Part shown: positions 1-5,157 of the stretch, piece by piece
Layout of the letters: the number at the start of each line of letters is the position of its first letter
Position numbering within the stretch: the first letter of the stretch is position 1
Assembly (NCBI GenBank): GCA_902493125.1
Contig: CABUOF010000080.1
Span: 1-8,195, forward strand
DNA: 8,195 nt
Source: an uncultured Collinsella sp.
Lineage (GTDB): Bacteria; Actinomycetota; Coriobacteriia; Coriobacteriales; Coriobacteriaceae
Direction of reading: 5' to 3'
Notes under the pieces: model-generated
Told to the model about the DNA's origin: nothing
The model's input: the letters and a program-made list of their open reading frames with translations, nothing else
Database searches by the model: none
Program-made: the position numbers and the translations under genes

Positions 1-52
1 TCAACGATATGGCACCGTGGGGACACATGTATGTCAATCCTGGTCTAACAGA

Positions 53-109
53 GCCTTTCTTTTACGCCGGCACCGCACGGATTCGAACCTCGGTCGAGGC
101 GCGGGCGTC
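53..109 (+). repeat. Intergenic T-loop-like module, copy A
   Basis: This 57-nt stretch matches positions 244-300 without gaps at 50 of 57 bases; all seven differences are transitions (C/T or A/G). It starts with the pyrimidine tail of what looks like an eroded terminator (gcctttctttta) and contains ggattcgaacc, the reverse complement of the conserved tRNA T-loop consensus ggttcgaatcc. No intact tRNA precedes it in the window, and positions 1-52 show nothing recognisable. It is followed directly by the hairpin cluster. It is a repeat of unknown role. Confidence 0.7.
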
Positions 110-190
110 AAGAAAACGCGGAGCGTTTTCAGCCCGCGGGCGAGTCCGCCGGCAGGCGGGCGAAGCCGGTGCGGATCCGCGAAGCGGATG
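101..190. repeat. GC-rich cluster of hairpins (REP-like)
   Basis: Three compact hairpins stand in a row. The first pairs 112-119 with 123-130 (GAAAACGC/GCGTTTTC, loop GGA) inside an outer GCGGGC/GCCCGC pairing of 101-106 with 132-137. The second pairs 144-150 with 155-161 (loop GGCA). The third pairs 175-180 with 184-189 (ATCCGC/GCGGAT, loop GAA). GCGGGCG occurs three times (starting 101, 136 and 156) and GCGAAGC twice (160, 179). The block lies where the promoter and most of the tRNA body would be expected in the decayed Arg unit. It resembles REP or other palindromic intergenic elements, but no family is recognised. A protein-coding role is unlikely. Confidence 0.65.
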
Positions 191-194
191 CGCG

Positions 195-214
195 GAATCC
201 TATACGCCGCACCA
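195..214 (+). pseudogene. tRNA-Arg(ACG) remnant, 3' end only
   Basis: The 20 bases GAATCCTATACGCCGCACCA are identical to the last 20 bases of the two intact tRNA-Arg genes at 379-455 and 614-690, covering part of the T-arm, the acceptor strand and CCA. No D-arm, anticodon arm or 5' acceptor strand precedes it. A terminator of the same design follows at the same distance as in the intact units. It is best read as a tandem tRNA copy that lost its 5' part and promoter when the adjacent hairpin-rich DNA arrived or recombined. It cannot give a functional tRNA. Confidence 0.75.
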
Positions 215-224
215 ATTGAAATTG

Positions 225-251
225 AAAGCCTCCGGCAACGGGGGCTTTTCT
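225..251 (+). terminator. Terminator of the decayed tRNA-Arg unit
   Basis: AAAGCCTCCG at 225-234 pairs with CGGGGGCTTT at 239-248 (with a U-G pair) around a GCAA tetraloop, followed by T-rich sequence. The design matches the terminators of the two intact tRNA-Arg units. It has no active gene in front of it here. Confidence 0.75.
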
Positions 252-300
252 TTTATGCCGGCGCCGCATGGATTCGAATCTCAGTCGAGGCGCGAGCGTC
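244..300 (+). repeat. Intergenic T-loop-like module, copy B
   Basis: This is the 57-nt partner of 53-109, with seven transitions as the only differences. It begins in the 3' arm of the terminator at 225-251 and carries ggattcgaatc, a near match to an inverted tRNA T-loop. The next tRNA unit's AT-rich promoter region begins right after it. Confidence 0.7.
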
Positions 301-310
301 TTAATCATCA

Positions 311-366
311 CTTCGTAAAATTTTTCCAAATTGTCGCTTGACCCATCGAGGGGTCACGTGCATAAT
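311..366 (+). promoter_or_regulatory. Promoter of first tRNA-Arg
   Basis: The -35 box TTGACC (338-343) and -10 box CATAAT (361-366) are separated by exactly 17 bp. An AT-rich stretch at about 311-333 sits where an UP element would be. The tRNA begins 12 nt after the -10 box, so the primary transcript has almost no leader. The second tRNA-Arg gene has the same boxes and spacing, which supports the assignment. Confidence 0.8.
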
Positions 367-378
367 AATCCGTGCGTT

Positions 379-455
379 GCGGCGTTACCTCAGCTGGATA
401 GAGGGTCTGACTACGAATCAGAACGTCATAGGTTCGAATCCTATACGCCGCACCA
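379..455 (+). tRNA. tRNA-Arg(ACG), copy 1
   Basis: This 77-nt gene has CCA encoded. The acceptor stem is GCGGCGT (379-385) with ACGCCGC (445-451). The anticodon stem TCTGA/TCAGA (406-410, 418-422) encloses the loop CTACGAA, with anticodon ACG at 413-415. The T-arm contains the canonical GGTTCGAATCC. In bacteria A34 of this tRNA is normally edited to inosine by TadA so that it reads CGU, CGC and CGA. The gene is identical over its whole length to the copy at 614-690. It has its own promoter and terminator, so it forms a one-gene transcription unit. Confidence 0.97.
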
Positions 456-464
456 ATTGAGTTT

Positions 465-491
465 TAAGCCTCCGGAAACGGGGGCTTTTCT
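465..491 (+). terminator. Terminator of first tRNA-Arg
   Basis: AAGCCTCCG (466-474) pairs with CGGGGGCTT (479-487) around a GAAA tetraloop, followed by TTC-rich sequence, starting about 10 nt after the tRNA CCA end. It is a Rho-independent design shared with the neighbouring units. Confidence 0.85.
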
Positions 492-541
492 TATATCGCG
501 ATGCGTCGAAGATCGCATCAAGTGGTCACAAATGAGTAAAA

Positions 542-601
542 ATCAAATTTGATAACTTTTTTCGAAAAATGCTTGACCTATATTCAGTTGATGTGCATAA
601 T
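542..601 (+). promoter_or_regulatory. Promoter of second tRNA-Arg, with upstream palindrome
   Basis: The -35 box TTGACC (573-578) and -10 box CATAAT (596-601) are 17 bp apart, with the tRNA starting 12 nt later. Upstream is an AT-rich region, a plausible UP element, containing the perfect 12-bp palindrome ATCAAATTTGAT (542-553). The rest of the spacer is unlike the first unit, so conservation is limited to the promoter boxes, which argues that they are functional. Confidence 0.8.
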
Positions 602-613
602 AATCATCAAGTC

Positions 614-690
614 GCGGCGTTACCTCAGCTGGATAGAGGGTCTGACTACGAATCAGAACGTCATAGGTTCGAATCCTATACGCCGCACCA
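614..690 (+). tRNA. tRNA-Arg(ACG), copy 2
   Basis: This gene is identical in all 77 bases to the tRNA at 379-455. The acceptor stem is 614-620 with 680-686, the anticodon ACG is at 648-650, and CCA is encoded at 688-690. The start-to-start distance between the two copies is 235 bp. Two identical, separately promoted copies imply gene dosage for a heavily used CGN-decoding tRNA, in keeping with frequent CGC/CGT codons in the neighbouring genes. Identity of the copies with diverged flanks suggests selection or gene conversion. Confidence 0.97.
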
Positions 691-699
691 TTTGAGATT

Positions 700-730
700 A
701 AAGCTCCCGGCAACGGGGGCTTTTCTTTTA
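700..730 (+). terminator. Terminator of second tRNA-Arg
   Basis: AAGCTCCCG (701-709) pairs with CGGGGGCTT (714-722) around a GCAA tetraloop, then TTCTTTTA follows. It has the same architecture as the two upstream terminators with a slightly different stem sequence. Confidence 0.85.
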
Positions 731-761
731 CGTAAGCACTGCATGGATTCGAACCTCGGTC
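719..761 (+). repeat. Intergenic T-loop-like module, copy C
   Basis: This is a shorter, more diverged relative of copies A and B: pyrimidine tail, then gcatggattcgaacctcggtc. The second half of the 57-nt module is not recognisable. Positions 762-862, up to the next gene, hold no convincing promoter boxes that I can defend. Confidence 0.6.
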
Positions 762-862
762 AAAGGGGACTATTTCTCATCGACTCGTGTAAGATTCCGA
801 GTAGATGTCGCGACTTATCCGTGACCACTCCTTCTTCAAGCGACCGATCAGGGTGATACTTC

Positions 863-3304
863 GTGGCAGAGCGTCCGACATACAAGCTCAGGTTTCTCGA
901 TCCCAAGAAGCGCTTTCCGGCGATGCCCGAGCAGCCTGCGGGGCGCTCATATGGCGTGGTCTGGAAACTCTTTGGCGAGGATCCGCATGAATCATGCTAT
1001 GTCGTCGAATTCGTCGGCAAAAGCCGTGTGTCGCTTTTGGGCTACGTGAGCGTTTCGGGTGAGGTCTATAAGGTGGACCGTCCCGTTAACGAAGTATCGC
1101 TGCCCGACGATCCCGACATGCAGCTGATTCTTGACGAGTCCGATTCCAACATCGGTGAGATTGCAGTCAGGGGTACCGATGGGACGATGCGCTCCCGGGC
1201 GCGAGTCATCGGCTCTCCCGAAGGCCCCATGCGCGAGCAGTCCGATCACGAGACATGGAATTCGGCCCGCTCCCTTCCTTACGGCGAGTTCATGGCGTCG
1301 ATGTTCCTGCGCTACGTGATATTTGCCAACTCCGAAAGCGCTATTGCGAACACGGCGGGCGTCGACGGTCTCGATGCGGACATGCAAAACGTTGTCGACA
1401 AGATCAAGCTCGTAAAGTTGCCCGAGCCGGTCGAGGTGTTTTTGGGCTTTAACACGTCACCGCTCCCCGATGCTATCGAGACGCTGCTTTACCGCGTTGA
1501 CCATGCCGAGAATCCGAGCGGTATCGAGCGCTATGCCGCCACCCTTATGAGCGAAATTGACTTGCCCCGTCTGCGCACCATTGCCGCCAAGTCCGAAATG
1601 AGCCTGGCGCGCATCGACCGGTCAAAGCTGTTTTATCTCAATTTTGATCGTAGCTTGCTGGACCAGGACGAGATTGACATGCTGCTTGCCATCGAGTGCC
1701 GTCTCAACCGCCTCTCCGGCATCCTTGAGCGCATCGGGGCCGGATTGGTCCCTGCGGCATCCTCGCCGAGCCTTGAGGGCTGCGCGCTCTTTGATTCGTG
1801 GCATATCGCCAAGACGACCAACGATGTTCCCCGACTGCTCGATACGGCCTCGAGCGATAACCCGTGGGGCAAACCGGGTACGGTGGCTTGCCAGCCGGGC
1901 GGTGAGTGGGATGTGCGTACCCGCTTCGCGCGTATCGTCGAGGCACTTAACGTTGTCACACGGCTCGACTATACCTATCGGGCAAACGTTGCCGAGGGGA
2001 TTATGCTCGTTCGGTTTGGGCAGTCTGTCGTGGATGCCATGCCGCAACGTGAATACGACGCTCAAGATGACGCCTGGCGCGAGCTGGACGAGGACACGCG
2101 CGCGGTCTGGGCCGCGGAACACGATGCGCGCGTGGCACTCACGCTTGCGGCAGCGTGTTTTGCCGCGGGCACCTGCATCACGCGCTGCTATGTGCAGATT
2201 GCTGCTCCCGACAGTGAGCAGGGCGAGCGCGTTGTCGCAACGTATTTCTTTGGGCGCGCGGCCTATCTGGCCGATTGCGTGCCTGTCGCCAAGGATCTTG
2301 AGAGCATGGACATGGACGATATGCCGTGCAAGCGTGTACTTGAGGCGTATGAGTCAACTGCTCCGGAGACGATTGAACCTGCGGAGGTTCATGCTCGTCC
2401 GCGTGATGACCATCGCACGCTTCCGCCGGCGCTGCGCGATTTGCTGCTTGCCGATACGGCTGACGAGTTGGGGGTCATGGAAGAGGACGACGACCCATAC
2501 GTGGCCCGTGTTGTTGAATTGCGCGAGCAGGCAAAAGTCGACCGTACAGGTGCTTTTGAAGGCTTTTCCCGTCTTGTTGAGGAGTTGGAGGCTAAGTGCG
2601 CCGTCGCCGAGCTTTTGGCGACAGGTCCGGTTCAAACGCAGTTTTGCGATAACCAGCTGGTGCGCATGGTGCTACCGGTGTTGGAAGAAGACCGCTCTGT
2701 GCGAATCCTTCGTGCGCCCGATGCACTGTACTTTGCCCAGCACGAGATCTGCAGCTTTTACGCCGAGCAAGAGGACTTTGAACGAGCACTGCCCGAGGTG
2801 CGCCATCTTTACGATCTGGCACGCTCGTCCATGCAATCGCACTTTGCGCTCATCAACGTGCTTGCGCGTCTGGAGCGCTTTGACGAGATTATCGAGGTGG
2901 CGCGCCACGGCCTACGTATTGCCAGCGATCGTTCTGCAATCGGCTACCTGTTCTATCGCTTGGCGTTTGCCTATTGGAATTGCGATCAGCTCGACCTAGC
3001 GCTGGCTTGTTACCGTCTGGTGCCGCGCGGTGAGGAATCGGGCAGTAGTGCGCTGGAAGAAATGCAGGGCCTTATGAATGAGATGGGCGTCAGCGAGCCT
3101 CCGACGTTCGAGGAGGCGGTCGAGACCATCCGCAAGGCTGGACTCGAGCTGCCGCCAGTGTCCGCCGTGACGAATCAGCTGGCAGATGCCGCTGTGCAAC
3201 TGGTCGACAACGGCTTCTTTTTCCTGGCACGCGGTTGCATCTTCCAAATGTGGCGCACCATGGGCAACGACGAGCTCGGCTCCCTCAACCGCTCGCTGGG
3301 GTAG
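863..3304 (+). CDS. Unknown 813-residue protein with C-terminal TPR-like helices
   Basis: I do not recognise the family. Translation starts at GTG: an in-frame TGA at 854-856 rules out a start further upstream, and AGGGTGA (850-856) is a fitting ribosome site 6 nt before it. No signal peptide or membrane segment is visible, so it should be cytoplasmic, and it is acidic overall (e.g. EEDDD near residue 540). Residues 1-100 look beta-rich; the middle is mostly helical. Residues about 620-740 alternate aromatic and small residues in paired helices (FYAEQEDFERALPEV, LARLERFDEIIEVA, AFAYWNCDQLDLALACY), as in tetratricopeptide repeats, which usually bind proteins. No catalytic motif is evident. It stands alone between tRNA genes, on the same strand as both. 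A scaffold or adaptor role is possible but unsupported beyond the TPR-like pattern. Confidence 0.85.
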   Translation: MAERPTYKLRFLDPKKRFPAMPEQPAGRSYGVVWKLFGEDPHESCYVVEFVGKSRVSLLGYVSVSGEVYKVDRPVNEVSLPDDPDMQLILDESDSNIGEIAVRGTDGTMRSRARVIGSPEGPMREQSDHETWNSARSLPYGEFMASMFLRYVIFANSESAIANTAGVDGLDADMQNVVDKIKLVKLPEPVEVFLGFNTSPLPDAIETLLYRVDHAENPSGIERYAATLMSEIDLPRLRTIAAKSEMSLARIDRSKLFYLNFDRSLLDQDEIDMLLAIECRLNRLSGILERIGAGLVPAASSPSLEGCALFDSWHIAKTTNDVPRLLDTASSDNPWGKPGTVACQPGGEWDVRTRFARIVEALNVVTRLDYTYRANVAEGIMLVRFGQSVVDAMPQREYDAQDDAWRELDEDTRAVWAAEHDARVALTLAAACFAAGTCITRCYVQIAAPDSEQGERVVATYFFGRAAYLADCVPVAKDLESMDMDDMPCKRVLEAYESTAPETIEPAEVHARPRDDHRTLPPALRDLLLADTADELGVMEEDDDPYVARVVELREQAKVDRTGAFEGFSRLVEELEAKCAVAELLATGPVQTQFCDNQLVRMVLPVLEEDRSVRILRAPDALYFAQHEICSFYAEQEDFERALPEVRHLYDLARSSMQSHFALINVLARLERFDEIIEVARHGLRIASDRSAIGYLFYRLAFAYWNCDQLDLALACYRLVPRGEESGSSALEEMQGLMNEMGVSEPPTFEEAVETIRKAGLELPPVSAVTNQLADAAVQLVDNGFFFLARGCIFQMWRTMGNDELGSLNRSLG

Positions 3305-3315
3305 GCGAAGCCTCC

Positions 3316-3342
3316 AAGGAGGAAAGGATGCTAGGCAATTAG
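3316..3342 (+). other. Very strong ribosome site with a four-codon ORF
   Basis: AAGGAGG (3316-3322) is followed after five bases by ATG (3328-3330) and then CTA GGC AAT TAG, reading MLGN-stop. The Shine-Dalgarno sequence is better than those of the real genes around it. It may be the stub of a lost gene, a minimal ORF just past the 813-residue protein's stop codon, or chance. CCTCC-AA-GGAGG (3311-3322) also makes it a short palindrome. Confidence 0.3.
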
Positions 3343-3353
3343 AAAATTTCCTC

Positions 3354-3382
3354 TTGCCCATCCTTGGCTGTTTGGTTACTAT
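3354..3382 (+). promoter_or_regulatory. Promoter of tRNA-Ser
   Basis: The -35 box TTGCCC (3354-3359) and -10 box TACTAT (3377-3382) have 17 bp between them. The tRNA begins 14 nt past the -10 box. The layout parallels the tRNA-Arg promoters with slightly weaker boxes. Confidence 0.7.
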
Positions 3383-3396
3383 AGAACGGCTGTTAC

Positions 3397-3487
3397 GGAG
3401 AGCTGACCGAGAGGCCGAAGGTGCTCGCCTGCTAAGCGAGTATGCCCCAAAAGGGCATCTGGGGTTCGAATCCCCAGCTCTCCGCCA
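3397..3487 (+). tRNA. tRNA-Ser(GCT)
   Basis: This is a 91-nt class II tRNA with CCA encoded. The acceptor stem is GGAGAGC (3397-3403) with GCTCTCC (3477-3483), and the discriminator base is G. The anticodon stem CTCGC/GCGAG encloses CTGCTAA, with anticodon GCT at 3431-3433, which reads AGC and AGU. The long variable arm is ATGCCC/GGGCAT (3442-3447, 3453-3458), the feature recognised by seryl-tRNA synthetase. The T-arm is CTGGG GTTCGAAT CCCAG-like. It is a one-gene unit with its own promoter and terminator. Confidence 0.97.
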
Positions 3488-3501
3488 GTTTAACTTTAAA
3501 G

Positions 3502-3527
3502 AAGGGTCCCATCGGGGCCCTTTTTTA
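3502..3527 (+). terminator. Terminator of tRNA-Ser
   Basis: AAGGGTCCC (3502-3510) pairs with GGGGCCCTT (3514-3522, one T-G pair) around the loop ATC, followed by six T residues (3521-3526). It is a strong Rho-independent terminator, starting 14 nt after CCA. Confidence 0.9.
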
Positions 3528-3542
3528 TTATCGAGAAAGGGC

Positions 3543-3559
3543 GCTGGGGATTCGAACCC
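3543..3559 (-). repeat. Inverted copy of the tRNA-Ser T-arm
   Basis: Seventeen bases (GCTGGGGATTCGAACCC) are an exact reverse complement of 3462-3478 within the tRNA-Ser T-arm and acceptor start. The fragment lies just beyond the tRNA terminator. The T-loop-like motifs after the Arg units stand in an equivalent position, so this is the Ser version of the same pattern. Function is unknown. Confidence 0.7.
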
Positions 3560-3561
3560 TC

Positions 3562-3596
3562 AAAAAAAGGAGGCATCCTTTCGGACACCTCCTTTC
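3562..3596 (-). terminator. Terminator of the carboxypeptidase gene
   Basis: On the minus strand, AAAGGAGG-TG-TCC pairs with GGA-TG-CCTCCTTT around a GAAA tetraloop, with one 2x2 internal mismatch, and ends in a run of seven T residues (plus-strand A at 3562-3568). It lies 23 nt past the stop codon of the gene at 3620-4960 and faces the tRNA-Ser terminator, separating the two convergent units. Confidence 0.88.
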
Positions 3597-3619
3597 AGCG
3601 AGTGTATTGTTCTTCGACC

Positions 3620-4960
3620 TTACACCTCGGGTGCCTTGGCTACGGTCTCGCTCTCGGCTGTGAGTGGGCGGTTGTCGATGCGGCGGCCCAGGCGGTCGAG
3701 CTTCACAAGGAGCCACTCAATGGGATTCGGCCCTGCGCCTTCCTCGTCAGCAACCAGGTCCATGACGGCGATCTTGGTGCCGTCTTGCTTGAGCGTAACG
3801 CTGCCCACCTTGTCGCCCACATGCACCGTGCCCGAAAGATCGTCGTAGCTAACCTTTTCGGTCACCTCGCCGGCAAGGGAAAACACGGTCGCTTGCGCCG
3901 TAGGATCGGCGAGTGTGGCGTCGATTGTCTTATCCGTCCAGTCGGTTTGGCCAATGCGCGCCATAAGCGGGTTGCCGTTGGCGGTCTTTTCCTGCGTGTT
4001 GGCGATTGCGACCGTCACCTTGTGGCCGTAGTACCAGTTGGCAAGGGTGGCGGTATCGGTAAAGCGCTGATCGGTGGTGGTGGAGTTCAAAATAACGGTG
4101 TAGATCTCGTCGCCGTCGCGGTTGTAGGCGCTCGTAAAGCAATAGCCCGCGTCGTCGGTGGTGCCGGTCTTGCCGCCGATGTTGCCATCTTGTCCCAGCA
4201 AATAGTTATGCGTGTCCATGGAATGCGAATGGTCGGTGCCGTCGGCGCCCGTGACCTCGATCCAGGAATCCTCGCTCGCTACGACCTCGCGGATCGTGTC
4301 GTTTTTCATGGCCTCCTGCATCATCAGCGCTACGTCGTGTGCGGTTGAGTGCATATTGCCAGCCCACTCATCAAAGTCCAGACCATGCGGGTTTTCAAAA
4401 AGCGTACCGGTGCAGCCGAGCTTCTTAGCGCGCTCGTTCATGGCCTTCACAAATGTGGCCTCGGCGTCTTTGGTCTTAGGGTCGATTTTCTTGCCCACAT
4501 ATTCGGCGAGCACGATGGCGGCGTCGTTGCCCGAGGGAATCATCAGGCCGCGCAGTGCCTGCTCCACGGTAAGCTCGTCGCCTTCGAGCAAGCCGGCGGT
4601 CGAATTACCCACGGTGGCTGCGGCGTTGCTCACCGTGACCTTCTCGTCCATCTTGCAATTCTCGACGGTTAGGATTGCGGTCATGACCTTGGTGATCGAG
4701 GCAATCTTGACCTGCTCATCGGCGCCGCGCCCATAGTAGACGGTGCCGTCTTTGCCCATGACGAGGGCATTGGTCGCATCGATATCGGGCAGGTTTTCGG
4801 CCGTGATGCCGCGCGCATCGGCGGTTTTGCCGCAAACATTGTCGGTCGTGAGCACTTGGGCGCCGGCGACGGTGGGCGCGCCAGCGGCAAGGGCGATAGC
4901 GCAGACAAAGCCGGCGGCAAGCTGGGCTGAGCGCTTTGCAAAAGAGGTGAGGGACTTCAC
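3620..4960 (-). CDS. dacA: Serine D-alanyl-D-alanine carboxypeptidase, DacA/PBP5 type
   Basis: The enzyme removes the terminal D-Ala from peptidoglycan pentapeptides outside the membrane. The three penicillin-binding motifs are present: SITK (S88, K91), SGN (143-145) and KTGT (264-267), numbered from the GTG at 4960. That start gives a standard signal peptide: a K/KR n-region, AAGFVCAIALAAG core, and likely cleavage after AGA near residue 34. An open frame extends to a TTG at 5071 (483 residues), but its extra 37 residues precede the signal and cross a -10-like box, so the shorter 446-residue form is preferred; its ribosome site is weak. After the catalytic domain comes a PBP5-like beta domain and a tail PIEWLLVKLDRLGRR that could lie on the membrane as an amphipathic helix. 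It is divergent from the VanR-like regulator gene at 5158. The exact start remains unsure. Confidence 0.93.
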   Translation of the reverse strand: MKSLTSFAKRSAQLAAGFVCAIALAAGAPTVAGAQVLTTDNVCGKTADARGITAENLPDIDATNALVMGKDGTVYYGRGADEQVKIASITKVMTAILTVENCKMDEKVTVSNAAATVGNSTAGLLEGDELTVEQALRGLMIPSGNDAAIVLAEYVGKKIDPKTKDAEATFVKAMNERAKKLGCTGTLFENPHGLDFDEWAGNMHSTAHDVALMMQEAMKNDTIREVVASEDSWIEVTGADGTDHSHSMDTHNYLLGQDGNIGGKTGTTDDAGYCFTSAYNRDGDEIYTVILNSTTTDQRFTDTATLANWYYGHKVTVAIANTQEKTANGNPLMARIGQTDWTDKTIDATLADPTAQATVFSLAGEVTEKVSYDDLSGTVHVGDKVGSVTLKQDGTKIAVMDLVADEEGAGPNPIEWLLVKLDRLGRRIDNRPLTAESETVAKAPEV

Positions 4961-4999
4961 AGATTTCGCTTTCGACGGGATGGTCTCTTCTGAAACTAG

Positions 5000-5028
5000 A
5001 GTATATCGTTTGCCGGCGTCGGCGATCA
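5000..5028 (-). promoter_or_regulatory. Possible promoter of the carboxypeptidase gene
   Basis: On the minus strand TATACT (5005-5000) is a good -10 box, with only a poor -35 match (TGATCG, 5028-5023) 17 bp upstream. Transcription would begin about 33 nt before the GTG at 4960 and inside the longer reading frame, which supports the shorter protein. A weak -35 would fit activator control, for example by the regulator encoded next door, but no operator is recognised. Confidence 0.4.
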
Positions 5029-5131
5029 TCGCGTGCGCGCTTGGCCCACATCCGCACCCGAACGGGCACAAGGGTGCTTAAGGCCGACTTAATCACCCAC
5101 GCTTGTTGTGTATGGCGTGCGTCGCCTCAGG

Positions 5132-5152
5132 CATAATGGAGCGCGAGAGGAG
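5132..5152 (+). promoter_or_regulatory. -10 box and ribosome site of the VanR-like gene
   Basis: CATAAT (5132-5137) is identical to the -10 boxes of the tRNA-Arg genes, but no good -35 box stands 16-18 bp upstream. AGGAG (5148-5152) lies 5 nt before the ATG and fixes the start. If this -10 is used, the leader is only about 14 nt. The missing -35 again allows for activation, perhaps by the regulator itself. Confidence 0.45.
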
Positions 5153-5157
5153 CACGC

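Noticed and set aside
53..109. Minus-strand tRNA suggested by ggattcgaacc
   Set aside because: The flanks form neither a T-stem nor an acceptor stem, and no anticodon arm lies at a suitable distance.
9..341. Open frames across the region before the first tRNA
   Set aside because: They run through the terminator, the repeats and the tRNA relic and encode low-complexity Arg-rich sequence. No ribosome site supports them.
195..730. CRISPR-like array from regularly spaced repeats (235-241 bp)
   Set aside because: The repeated units are tRNA genes with promoters and terminators, far larger than CRISPR repeats, and no cas gene is present.
1644..2999. 451-residue open frame inside the 813-residue gene, shifted by one base
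   Set aside because: Its translation is rich in Arg, Ser, Cys and Trp with no domain-like pattern. It is a GC-rich frame shadow of the gene at 863-3304.
3311..3322. CCTCCAAGGAGG as terminator of the 813-residue gene
   Set aside because: The loop would be only two bases and no T-run follows. It is better explained by the strong ribosome site.
3602..4348. 248-residue plus-strand open frame opposite the carboxypeptidase
   Set aside because: The minus strand encodes the KTG motif and C-terminal domain here. The plus-strand translation is a Val/Gly-rich shadow.
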